From positions 1-45,995 of IMG/VR virus record IMGVR_UViG_3300009433_001898: a DNA stretch of 45,995 nucleotides; one strand, 5' to 3'. A program made the position numbers and the translations under genes. Shown here piece by piece: positions 5,719 to 13,470 of the stretch. Source of the stretch: a virus. The first letter of the stretch is position 1; each line of letters begins with the position of its first letter. The notes under the pieces are model-generated. The model was not told the DNA's origin, did not search any database, and saw only the letters and a list, made by a program, of their open reading frames with translations.

Positions 5719-8017
5719 TGCAGGCATCACATTCAGATTCTTCTCCCATAGATTCAATCTCAGAAAGAATACTGTTAGTATCAGATGTTACTACAGGTTC
5801 TTCTTCCCCGTCTTTTTTATTATCATAAGTATTCTGATAATAAGAGGTCTTCCAACCATACTTATATGTAGTTAAAAGATCATTTGCCATTACAGTCAGT
5901 GGGACTTCATTGTTTGGATAATTTTCAGGATTGTAACTCCAGTTTCCACTGATTGCCTGATCGAAGAACTTCTGCATAATTGCAACGATCTTAATATACC
6001 CTTCATTAGATTTCATATCCCATAGAAGAGTATAGTTATTCTTCAATGTGGTGAAAGACGGAACAATCTGCTTAAGAGGTCCCTTCTTTGATTTTTTAAC
6101 GGACAGGTATGCTCTAGGTGGTTCAATTCCATTGGTTGCATTTGACACAACGGAGCTGCTCTCCGAAGGCATCTGTGCGGACAGTGTGCTGTGTCGCAGT
6201 CCGTACTCATTGATAGATGCGCGAAGACTCTCCCAATCATAATTTAATTCTGGCGATACAATTTCATCTACTTCCTTTTTATAAGTATCAATTGGAAGAA
6301 TTCCATCACAATACTTAGTCCTATGGAATGCTTCACATGGACCCTTCTCTCTAGCAATCTGGTTAGAAGACTTCAGAAGATGGTATTGGAATGATTCAGT
6401 AAGATCATAAACTAATTTATGAGCCTTAGGATCATCATAATGCTCACCATTCTTTGCTAGGTAGTGTGCTAGACCGATAAATCCAATGCCTAGAGAGCGT
6501 CGTGCAAGGGTGCTACGACGTGCTGCAGAGACAGGGTAGTCTTGGTAATCAATCAACTCTTCTAGACCCCTCACAGCGAGATCACAAAGGTTTTCCAACT
6601 CATCCAGTTTAGAAATCTTACCTACATTAATAGCAGAAAGAATACAAAGAGCAATCTCACCATCAGAATCATCAATATGACGGATAGGATCTGTAGGTAA
6701 AGTGATCTCCTGGCAGAGGTTACTCATATTCACCTTATCTTTAAAGGAGGAGTGACTGTTGCAGTGATCAATATTCATGATGTAAATACGACCTGTCTCT
6801 GCTCTTTCTTTCAAGAGACTTAAGAAGAGCTCTTGAGCTCCGATTGTGGTGCGAGGGATTCCAGCATCTGATTCGTAAGCACAGTAGAGACTGTCAAAGT
6901 CATCAGTCCCGAAAGTATCATAAAGACCAGGGACATCATGAGGACTGAAAAGTGAAATCTCTTTGTTGTCGATGAAACGTGCATAGAATAGTTTTGAAAT
7001 TTGGATTGAGTAGTCAAGTTTCCTCACGCGATTATCTTCAGTGCCCTTATTATTCTTAAGGACTAGGATGTCTTCTATTTCTTGGTGCCAGATAGGAAAG
7101 TGAACTGTAGCAGAACCACCTCTGATGCCGTTTTGAGTGCAGCATCGTACAGTTGATTCAAACTTTTTAAGGAAGGGGACCACGCCTGTGTGCTGTACCT
7201 CTCCGCCTCTGATTTTAGAGTTGATGCCACGGACTCTACCTGCGTTGATACCGATTCCTGCGCGTTGTGCAACGTAGTAACCAATAGCCATATCACTGCT
7301 AAAGATACTATCGAGGGTGTCATCAACATCAACGAGAACACAACTCGCAAACTGACGGAGAGGCGTTCGCACTCCTGCCATGACGGGGGTTGGAATGTTG
7401 ATTCTGTGTCTGGAGATGGCATCGTAATATTTCCTAATGTATTCTAGTCTCGTCTCTTGTGGATAGTCTCTGAAGAGAGTCAGAGCAATCATGATATACA
7501 TCTGTTGCGGTGTCTCAAAGACTTTACCATTACTACGATCTTGAACAAGATATTTATCAGAAACTTGTCTCAGTCCAGCATAAGTAAACAGGAAATCTCT
7601 ACTGTTATCGATCATAGAATCGATTTCAGTCCACTCATCATCAGTATACTTATCAAGAATACTGCTGTCATAGATTCCCTTGTCAACACAATCCATAACA
7701 TGGTCATGTAAGTATGGACGGAAGTCTGGATGATCTCCATACACAGACTTACGAAGACCAAACAAAAGCAAACGTGCTGCGACGAATTGATAGTTTGGTG
7801 CTTCTAATGATATCAAATCATTAGCAGATCGAATAAGAATCTCTTGAATATCTTCCGTCTTAATACCATCAAAGAATTGGAGATTGGCATTCATTTCAAC
7901 TTGTGATTCAGATACACCTGCAAGATCTTTACAAGCGTGCTCTACCATCACATGAATTTTTTCTAGATGGAGTGCTTCAACTCCACCACTACGCTTAACA
8001 ACACTGATCCCACTCAT
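5711..8017 (-). CDS. nrdA: Class Ia ribonucleotide reductase, alpha subunit
   Basis: This 768-residue large subunit holds the active and allosteric sites. It begins with an ATP-cone-like segment (VVKRSGGVEALHLEKIHVMV), giving overall activity control. ASCVLVDVDDT contains a redox-active Cys, NLCQEITLPT is the Asn-Cys-Glu catalytic motif, and the C-terminal CDACNV is the swinging-arm dithiol. The ATG at 8017 shares an ATGA with the primase stop and is preferred to one 12 nt upstream. The protein feeds dNTPs to the phage replisome and is comparable in length to T4 NrdA (754). Confidence 0.97.
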   Translation of the reverse strand: MSGISVVKRSGGVEALHLEKIHVMVEHACKDLAGVSESQVEMNANLQFFDGIKTEDIQEILIRSANDLISLEAPNYQFVAARLLLFGLRKSVYGDHPDFRPYLHDHVMDCVDKGIYDSSILDKYTDDEWTEIDSMIDNSRDFLFTYAGLRQVSDKYLVQDRSNGKVFETPQQMYIMIALTLFRDYPQETRLEYIRKYYDAISRHRINIPTPVMAGVRTPLRQFASCVLVDVDDTLDSIFSSDMAIGYYVAQRAGIGINAGRVRGINSKIRGGEVQHTGVVPFLKKFESTVRCCTQNGIRGGSATVHFPIWHQEIEDILVLKNNKGTEDNRVRKLDYSIQISKLFYARFIDNKEISLFSPHDVPGLYDTFGTDDFDSLYCAYESDAGIPRTTIGAQELFLSLLKERAETGRIYIMNIDHCNSHSSFKDKVNMSNLCQEITLPTDPIRHIDDSDGEIALCILSAINVGKISKLDELENLCDLAVRGLEELIDYQDYPVSAARRSTLARRSLGIGFIGLAHYLAKNGEHYDDPKAHKLVYDLTESFQYHLLKSSNQIAREKGPCEAFHRTKYCDGILPIDTYKKEVDEIVSPELNYDWESLRASINEYGLRHSTLSAQMPSESSSVVSNATNGIEPPRAYLSVKKSKKGPLKQIVPSFTTLKNNYTLLWDMKSNEGYIKIVAIMQKFFDQAISGNWSYNPENYPNNEVPLTVMANDLLTTYKYGWKTSYYQNTYDNKKDGEEEPVVTSDTNSILSEIESMGEESECDACNV

Positions 8018-9009
8018 ACTTTTTTCCACTGAATAAACTTAACTTGTGCTTCCATACCTGAATAGGTATTCGATTTTACTATACTTTGGACATCTAGTCC
8101 AGCTAACACCATGTCATTGATGTCCTTTTGTTTTATCTGACTTGGCCAGATTACCACCTGCTCTTTGTTTCTTATAGTAGTCTCGAGCCTCTGCACGATC
8201 TGCGTGTTTCTGGGTTCATTATCGTATACCCAGACCCTATATCGATAATCAAGAGAGCGGTGGTCAACATCGCTGCCACACATAGCAACAGAGTTGTCAA
8301 TGAAATGGGAGTCGAAGGGTCCTTCCGTGACATAAACAGTTTCCTCAGGATTAATTTGATCTTGTCCATATAGTTTGAGTCTATCGTCAAACATAATGGT
8401 TATGTATCGTAGCGTTGCATTTGGAGACAGAGATCTACCCTGAATACCAAACCAGTTGCCATCTGAATCTATGAAAGGGATAATAATTCTAGGTCTATCA
8501 TTCTGAAGATTGTCAAAAGAGTTTGGTTTTTGTGTATTGACCCAACGCTTAAACCTATCAGTATAATATAAAGACTGTAGTTTATTCTGAGGAATTTTCC
8601 TACCCTCTAGGTATGCCCTTGCTGGATGCTCACTATTTAGCTCTGTGATTGGTGTTAGGTTTGATACCTTATTAGCGAAGTGTGGTTTTGCAGACTTATA
8701 TTCTGGATTGGGAGTATACCTTCCACGCCCTGTGGTGCCATTCTTATACTTCTCCATGATGAATTGGTCATGGAGATCAGGAGCATGATCTTTTAAAAAA
8801 TTAGACAGAGATCTACCAGTGCTACAGTTATGGCACTTGAAAATATACTCTGATTTTTTTAAGAAAAAGTATCCCCTTGCTTTATTCTTGTGCTTCTGGG
8901 AATCTCCACAGTATGGGCACCTGAAATTGTAAAGACCATTCTTTACATGTTTAAATTTCTCTAGACGTGTGCTGAGAAACCTGACGTATTTGTCCTCAAC
9001 GTAGTCCAT
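8014..9009 (-). CDS. 61: DNA primase (gp61)
   Basis: This 331-residue protein makes RNA primers at the fork together with the gp41 helicase. It has an N-terminal zinc-binding domain, CPYC (31-34) and CHNC (59-62), then a linker and a TOPRIM-like catalytic domain with VYVTEGPFDSHFI (Glu) and VWVYDNEP (Asp). T4 gp61 is 342 residues. The gene overlaps the preceding gene by 49 nt and nrdA by 4 nt, so it is expressed with nucleotide-supply genes. Confidence 0.93.
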   Translation of the reverse strand: MDYVEDKYVRFLSTRLEKFKHVKNGLYNFRCPYCGDSQKHKNKARGYFFLKKSEYIFKCHNCSTGRSLSNFLKDHAPDLHDQFIMEKYKNGTTGRGRYTPNPEYKSAKPHFANKVSNLTPITELNSEHPARAYLEGRKIPQNKLQSLYYTDRFKRWVNTQKPNSFDNLQNDRPRIIIPFIDSDGNWFGIQGRSLSPNATLRYITIMFDDRLKLYGQDQINPEETVYVTEGPFDSHFIDNSVAMCGSDVDHRSLDYRYRVWVYDNEPRNTQIVQRLETTIRNKEQVVIWPSQIKQKDINDMVLAGLDVQSIVKSNTYSGMEAQVKFIQWKKV

Positions 9010-9392
9010 TTACTAGATCTCACTTCAGGTATCTTAACCGAAGTTTTATCATCTGTCAAGGTACGCAGCAATGCTTGACCTGGCGAACTGATTATGACTG
9101 AGATCACAGTCAATGCACCTGCAACTGTCCACATCTTTTTCTCCATTTCCCTGAGTCTATTATCTACAAGACGAATGTCTCTCTCACATCCTTTCTTGAT
9201 TATGTCTGTCTCCTTAGTGAGATCTGAATGAAGTCTATCTATTTTTTCAAATAGAATTCCATCAACTTCACTCTGTGTAGATAATTTTTCATTATGTACA
9301 GCAAGTAGTTGACCCATCTTTACAGAATTATCCTGCAACGAATCAACTACTCTTTCTAGTCTTTCTAAAATAGCAGAGTTTATATCTGACAT
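8961..9392 (-). CDS. Coiled-coil protein with one membrane segment, 143 aa
   Basis: Residues 1-90 form a long charged helical/coiled-coil region (AILERLERVVDSLQDNSVKM; IDRLHSDLTKETDIIKKG; RLREMEKKM), followed by a single hydrophobic helix WTVAGALTVISVIISSPG and a polar tail. The layout (cytoplasmic coiled coil, one TM, short tail) is seen in small phage proteins of unknown role in cyanomyoviruses. Its end overlaps the primase start by 49 nt, an unusually long overlap here. A lysis-accessory or scaffold role is possible but unsupported. Confidence 0.7.
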   Translation of the reverse strand: MSDINSAILERLERVVDSLQDNSVKMGQLLAVHNEKLSTQSEVDGILFEKIDRLHSDLTKETDIIKKGCERDIRLVDNRLREMEKKMWTVAGALTVISVIISSPGQALLRTLTDDKTSVKIPEVRSSKWTTLRTNTSGFSAHV

Positions 9393-9769
9393 TATTCTAT
9401 CCCTAGTGCCTTTTGTCTTTTATTCCAATAAAATTTAATAACATCATTAGGATATAGTCTTTTAACTTTTAACTTCTTAAAATTTTCTGGGCGATAAATC
9501 TTTCTCAGTTCAATCTTCAATGCAGATTCAGATTTATTGTATAGCACATATTGCTCCGCCCCATCATAAGAAATTAGAAACGGATAGTATGTGCTTGCCT
9601 CTTGACCCTCCGTCTTAACCATGTCCTTCTGAGACATAGCATACCTACGCCTTTTCTTCGGACCTTTCTTGGTTAGCATTGGATCAAATCCCGATACGGG
9701 ACCTTGGGGATCAGCGGATCCGCTGAAACCACCATCACCTGCAGACATAGTTGGCGCTTCTTCATTCAT
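9392..9769 (-). CDS. Probable virion protein with gp23-like N-terminal arm, 125 aa
   Basis: The N-terminus, NEEAPTMSAGDGGFSG followed by GPVSGFDPMLTKKG, closely parallels gp23 at 45.1 kb right at its predicted processing site (NEAAPTNSLGGTGFSG, then GPVAGFDPVL). After a basic linker (KKGPKKRRRYAMS) comes a beta-rich domain (YYPFLISYDGAEQYVLYN; NDVIKFYWNKRQ). I infer a head component that shares an assembly or docking arm with the major capsid protein. It shares an ATGA with the preceding gene and lies in the putative late region. Confidence 0.75.
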   Translation of the reverse strand: MNEEAPTMSAGDGGFSGSADPQGPVSGFDPMLTKKGPKKRRRYAMSQKDMVKTEGQEASTYYPFLISYDGAEQYVLYNKSESALKIELRKIYRPENFKKLKVKRLYPNDVIKFYWNKRQKALGIE

Positions 9770-10134
9770 ATGCTTCTAAGTTGCAGAGCAACTTCAGTGT
9801 CGATACTTACATTAGAAAGACACCCTGCAATCTCTGGATATCTCTCCAGATAAATTAAGAATGTCTTGATGATTGACCAATATTCTTCTTCTAATTTGTA
9901 CATTAATAATGGAATAGTCCCATCATTAAATACATTGAAAAGAATAATAAGGTGATTTAGTATTAAGTTAACACGGAGGACCCGAGTCTTAGTATATCGT
10001 TTAAGTAACCGTTTAAGATACTTAAACTTTTTCATGTCCTCCATGAAATCGTCAACTGTAACTGATTGTGGATTATCGTAATGCTTAATAGCAAACATTA
10101 AATAATTTTTTTCATCTAGATTTTCAAAATGCAT
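9766..10134 (-). CDS. Conserved helical phage protein, 122 aa
   Basis: This is an all-helical small protein (FEDMKKFKYLKRLLKRY-type basic helix, then RVLRVNLILNHLIILFNVF and EEEYWSIIKTFLIYLERY). I believe homologues sit at the same position in other T4-like phages of this group, but no function is known. The hydrophobic stretch is not long enough to be a clear membrane helix. It ends in an ATGA overlap with the gp23-arm protein, so the two are co-expressed. Confidence 0.75.
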   Translation of the reverse strand: MHFENLDEKNYLMFAIKHYDNPQSVTVDDFMEDMKKFKYLKRLLKRYTKTRVLRVNLILNHLIILFNVFNDGTIPLLMYKLEEEYWSIIKTFLIYLERYPEIAGCLSNVSIDTEVALQLRSI

Positions 10135-10150
10135 TACGAATCAGTTAATA

Positions 10151-10771
10151 TTATGTGCCGAATGTCAATGTCGCTGCACCATCGGTGATCACTTCTTCCG
10201 TGCCACCCGCTGAGGTAATCTTGACGCGATACTTATAGCCGTCCAGAGTGTCAGCAGCGAGACCACTGTAAGCAAGAGTTGCGGTCGTGAAGTCTGCATA
10301 AGTTACACCAGCGTCAAGAGATGCAGTAATGTTAACCCAACGGGTCGTTGCTGCTGCGGTCTGACGTTGCCAGACATAAGACAGAGCACCAGGTGTGCCT
10401 GTGGTAGTTGTGGTAAGGGTGAATGTACCAGCGCCAGAGGAAGAAGTAGAATTAGCAGGTTGTGCTGAAACTGTTACAGCAGATGCAACGTCTGCTGCGA
10501 TGGTGTCATCTGTTTGTGTCTCGGTGCCATCAGGATTAGAGATGAAGGCAAGTTGCTCTGCCTTATGGCGAGTGTCACCATTGGCAGTGGTGTAAGTGCT
10601 GTATGCCCACCAACCAGGACTACAAAGTCCCCGAGTCTTATTCTCGTTTAACTCTGCTTCTGCAGCATCAATAAACACAATTGTCTCGGAAACGGATCCG
10701 CTACCGTTACCACGGGCGAGTCCTGCTTGAGTTTTATTTGCGTTACTGTCAGTTCTCCCGTAAAGAGACAT
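10151..10771 (-). CDS. Ig-like domain virion protein, 206 aa
   Basis: The N-terminal part (MSLYGRTDSNANKTQAGLAR, then an aromatic SPGWWAYSTYTTANGDTRHK) is a domain that recurs in cyanophage virion proteins. Residues about 95-206 form an Ig-like domain: VTVSAQPANSTSSSGAGTFT, then LSYVWQRQTAA with the buried Trp, and YKYRVKITSAGGTEEVI. The analogy is to surface-exposed capsid decoration proteins such as T4 Hoc, whose Ig domains may aid weak adhesion. A TATAAATA late promoter lies 27 nt upstream of the ATG, supporting late expression. Confidence 0.85.
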   Translation of the reverse strand: MSLYGRTDSNANKTQAGLARGNGSGSVSETIVFIDAAEAELNENKTRGLCSPGWWAYSTYTTANGDTRHKAEQLAFISNPDGTETQTDDTIAADVASAVTVSAQPANSTSSSGAGTFTLTTTTTGTPGALSYVWQRQTAAATTRWVNITASLDAGVTYADFTTATLAYSGLAADTLDGYKYRVKITSAGGTEEVITDGAATLTFGT

Positions 10772-10798
10772 GGTTTACTCCGTTAATTCCAGTATATT

Positions 10799-10806
10799 TA
10801 TTTATA
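10799..10806 (-). promoter_or_regulatory. Late promoter TATAAATA
   Basis: An exact copy of the T4 late -10 box (TATAAATA) lies 27 nt before the ATG of the Ig-like protein, immediately downstream of a terminator. This is the spacing expected for a gp55/gp45-dependent late promoter, which needs no -35 element. Confidence 0.82.
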
Positions 10807-10808
10807 AT

Positions 10809-10828
10809 AAAAGGGGCTTCCGCCCCCT
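10809..10828 (-). terminator. Rho-independent terminator
   Basis: On the minus strand GGGGC-GGAA-GCCCC followed by TTTTATT forms a GC-rich stem directly after the stop of the 66-aa gene. It insulates that gene from the late promoter just downstream. Confidence 0.85.
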
Positions 10829-10833
10829 AAGTA

Positions 10834-11034
10834 TCACGCCTTGCGACTGTTGATTGATTGCTCAACAACGGCAAGAAGTTTGTCATCCATATCAGTCTTG
10901 GTCAGAGTAACTGCTTTCTTGAGGATGATCAAACAAATCTCGACTAGTTTCTCGCCAAGTTCTTCATTATCAGGGACTTTTGCAACAGCATCAGAAATGA
11001 TTTTCGATGCCAGTGGTAGTAGAAAAGATAGCAT
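10834..11034 (-). CDS. Small helical protein, 66 aa
   Basis: The N-terminus is amphipathic to hydrophobic (MLSFLLPLASKIISDAVAKV) and the remainder is helical (EKLVEICLIILKKAVTLTKT). It could associate with membranes but lacks a clear long TM helix. It sits between a late structural group and a terminator. I do not recognise a family. No strong ribosome site is visible before the ATG at 11034. Confidence 0.65.
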   Translation of the reverse strand: MLSFLLPLASKIISDAVAKVPDNEELGEKLVEICLIILKKAVTLTKTDMDDKLLAVVEQSINSRKA

Positions 11035-11066
11035 GGTCAGACAATAGATACTCTGATCTATATATC

Positions 11067-11468
11067 TTACTTCATGCCCTTAGCTTTACGATCATGATCG
11101 ACCGTTGCCTGAATCATCTTCTGCTTCATGCGATCTTTCGATTTTGTTTTTGCTTCTGAGTCATCAGACTTAGGTGCCTTCATATCTTCAGGAGTAGCAT
11201 CACACTCTTCCTTTTTGACATCCTGACCAGGCTCATACCATTTGCCATCGCCGTCAGAGTCTTGCCAACGCTTACCTGCTTTAGCAGCAGCGATGTGCTT
11301 CTCTTTTGATTTCTTCTTTGCTGCTTCTTTCAAGTCAGCAACGCTTCCCTGTAGGCGCTTTCTTAAATTTTCAGACATGAGATCTTCTTTCTTAGGATTG
11401 ATAATTACGTTTCCTTTCTTAGAGGTTTTTAGATATGAATCTTCACTACTCTTGCCGTTGGGTTTCAT
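11067..11468 (-). CDS. Lys/Asp-rich protein with Ca-binding-like loop, 133 aa
   Basis: This very charged, probably disordered protein contains KRWQDSDGDGKWYEPGQDV at residues 67-85. The DSDGDGKWYE loop matches the calcium-binding DxDxDG pattern of EF-hand and Excalibur-type loops. Flanking regions are Lys/Glu-rich. It shares ATGA with the preceding gene and belongs to the presumed late structural group. A role in the virion (metal-stabilised, or bound to DNA) is plausible but only inferred. Confidence 0.75.
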   Translation of the reverse strand: MKPNGKSSEDSYLKTSKKGNVIINPKKEDLMSENLRKRLQGSVADLKEAAKKKSKEKHIAAAKAGKRWQDSDGDGKWYEPGQDVKKEECDATPEDMKAPKSDDSEAKTKSKDRMKQKMIQATVDHDRKAKGMK

Positions 11469-12346
11469 TGCATACCCTCCACCATGCTCAACAATTCTGC
11501 TTCAGTAAACAGTCCAGAATCAGACAGTTTAGTCAGAAAATCCTGCTCTTCTTTCTTCAGTGCTGCTTTACGGAACTGAAGATCAATGCGTGATCCTCTG
11601 TCCATCTTACCCTGACTTGCAGGTTTCTTAGAACCACCAGCAGGTTGAGGACCAGCATCGCTACCAGTTCTTCTACCCTGAGCATACTTAGATCCACTGG
11701 ACTTAGAGTCACCAGAGATCATCTTACCAGCATCAGAGCGACCATCTTGATACTGCTTCTCAGTCTGACCGTGCTTACCTTTGTAGAGTTCACCCAACTC
11801 TTCTTCTTTGACACAATTGTTAACTTCTTTACCACCCTTTTTCTTGGTGCCTTGCTTCTTGTATCCTTTCCAGCAGGAGGTAAACCCATTATCATCTTTG
11901 CCATCCATCTTAACTTCAAGCATTTGCTGATGAAGATCTTCGATATCAATACCAATTGCTTCACGCTGCATGTTGAGACCAATATCACCAGGATCTTTAG
12001 CAGACTTCTCGCCTTTCTTACCTACAACAATATAACGACCATCTGATTTCTTACCAGTAATGACAAAGGAGGATCCACCAGACTGGACAACACGACCTAC
12101 ATTACGGTCATCAGAAAACTTTTCTTTCTTTTTCTGAATTTGATCCTTGTCAACAGGGAATCCAGCATACCCTTCAATGGTAGGCTCCCAGTCATCAAAG
12201 ATCTCTGTTACTTTCTCAGCACCCTCTTTCAATCTCTTGGACGGGAGATCAGATTCTGTGCCAGCTTCAATTGAAGCAAGGATTTTGGTCTGCTCTTCCA
12301 TCGTGTAAGACATCAAGGCAGAAGATACAAGAATTTCTAAGGTCAT
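11465..12346 (-). CDS. Probable virion/internal protein, 293 aa
   Basis: I do not recognise a defined family. The N-terminal third is helical and acidic, the middle is basic (KKQGTKKKGGKEVNNC) and the region 190-260 is low complexity with repeated GRSDAG/GRRTGSDAG-like elements and Gly/Ser/Lys. It has sites of the form L-x-E followed by Gly/Ala (RLKEGAEK), compatible with the T4 prohead protease. A late promoter CTAAATAG lies 29 nt upstream of the ATG at 12346. An alternative ATG at 12313 is possible. I infer a late head-associated protein. Confidence 0.75.
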   Translation of the reverse strand: MTLEILVSSALMSYTMEEQTKILASIEAGTESDLPSKRLKEGAEKVTEIFDDWEPTIEGYAGFPVDKDQIQKKKEKFSDDRNVGRVVQSGGSSFVITGKKSDGRYIVVGKKGEKSAKDPGDIGLNMQREAIGIDIEDLHQQMLEVKMDGKDDNGFTSCWKGYKKQGTKKKGGKEVNNCVKEEELGELYKGKHGQTEKQYQDGRSDAGKMISGDSKSSGSKYAQGRRTGSDAGPQPAGGSKKPASQGKMDRGSRIDLQFRKAALKKEEQDFLTKLSDSGLFTEAELLSMVEGMQ

Positions 12347-12375
12347 TGTTTTTGGTCGAATGGTTTTCGATATTA

Positions 12376-12383
12376 CTATTTAG
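12376..12383 (-). promoter_or_regulatory. Late promoter CTAAATAG
   Basis: CTAAATAG overlaps the stop codon (TAG) of the upstream nucleotidyltransferase gene and lies 29 nt before the ATG at 12346. The core TAAATA matches the T4 late box. Confidence 0.7.
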
Positions 12384-13470
12384 ATACGGAGATATTTCTA
12401 ATCTCATGATTAAAATCACAAAACTTTTTGGTTGCTTGACCAGGAGTCATGTTTTGTAATGCCTCTCGGTAAGCATCAGTGCCAATCTTCCAAGTATTTC
12501 CACTGCCATCATCGGCAGATTTGTTTGATTGATTTCTGGCAATAGGATCTGAAGTAGCAACTTCTGTTATATGCTGCAACCATGCACGATGTTGTCCATC
12601 ATACTGATCTTTAAAAATAATATAATTTGGTCCCCGATGTATAACTTCACCACGGACACCACTATCATCATGCTCTACAATAGCCCCCACCTTAAAGATG
12701 TGATCGAGCATGTAGTGATCACGGAATGCCTCATAATCTAATATGGGAGCATACTCCCAAACAGATTGCTCATGAATTTCACTTTTCTTTTTACTCGCTT
12801 TCGGTGGTGGTGTCATACCTTTGATGACATCATCCATCATTGCTTTACTGTGCTTTGCGCTGAATCCTTTGGGCATACCAGCATGGTAGGAATCATGATC
12901 CCCAGATTGAGCATGGTCTCGCATCTTGCTGGCAGAAAGATTTTCAATAGGATCATCGGAGTCATCAGACCTAGCGCCAGCAGACTTAATATTAATGGAC
13001 TTGAAAGCATAGTGCTTACCATTATATTTGGATGTAAGTTTTTCAAATTCCTTTACTCGATCATCACCAACCACCATAGTGACATGCTCATGACCTTCAT
13101 CATGCAAGTCTCTAAGAACATCAAAGATATTCTTGTGTGCTTCGTTGTTTTGAATCTTGTCTGCGTGATGCTTAAACATCTTACGCATATGATCTACTTT
13201 TTGATTAGGATGTAGAGGATTTTTCTTATGGTCCTGGCTTCGGCTGGGGTAGATACGGTAATTACCCGAGTCGCCCGAGTGCGCTTTGACCGCATCCAGT
13301 AACTTACCATGACCAGCGTGGGGAGGATTAAACCTACCAAAAGTAATGGCGACATGTTTGTCTTCTAATTGTTTACTTTGTGCGGAAGATGATTTAGCAC
13401 CCTTCGATGAAGTAGCAGGTTTCTTAGTAGCAGTTTTTGTTGCTTCTTTCAAAAATTGAATAAATTTCAT
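12376..13470 (-). CDS. HxGH nucleotidyltransferase with capsid-targeting-like N-terminus
   Basis: This 364-residue protein has a Rossmann-like nucleotidyltransferase domain at about residues 38-215. It contains TFGRFNPPHAGHGKLLDAV with the HxGH motif at 51-54, MVVGDDRVKEF, and the ISSTxIR-type motif as ENLSASKMRDHA. The family joins NMP groups to pyridine, phosphocholine or similar acceptors (NadM/NadR-like). The first residues MKFIQFLKEA resemble the T4 capsid-targeting peptide of internal proteins and fit the prohead protease rule (L-x-E, then Ala). A Lys/Ser linker follows. The C-terminal domain (WEYAPILDYEAFRDHYMLDH; VRGEVIHRGPNYIIFKDQYD) is of unknown role. The substrate is not identifiable. 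Confidence 0.85.
   Translation of the reverse strand: MKFIQFLKEATKTATKKPATSSKGAKSSSAQSKQLEDKHVAITFGRFNPPHAGHGKLLDAVKAHSGDSGNYRIYPSRSQDHKKNPLHPNQKVDHMRKMFKHHADKIQNNEAHKNIFDVLRDLHDEGHEHVTMVVGDDRVKEFEKLTSKYNGKHYAFKSINIKSAGARSDDSDDPIENLSASKMRDHAQSGDHDSYHAGMPKGFSAKHSKAMMDDVIKGMTPPPKASKKKSEIHEQSVWEYAPILDYEAFRDHYMLDHIFKVGAIVEHDDSGVRGEVIHRGPNYIIFKDQYDGQHRAWLQHITEVATSDPIARNQSNKSADDGSGNTWKIGTDAYREALQNMTPGQATKKFCDFNHEIRNISVSK

Noticed and set aside
12766-13215. Plus-strand open frame of 149 codons
   Set aside because: Antisense to the HxGH nucleotidyltransferase, whose motifs are intact on the minus strand; product composition is not protein-like.
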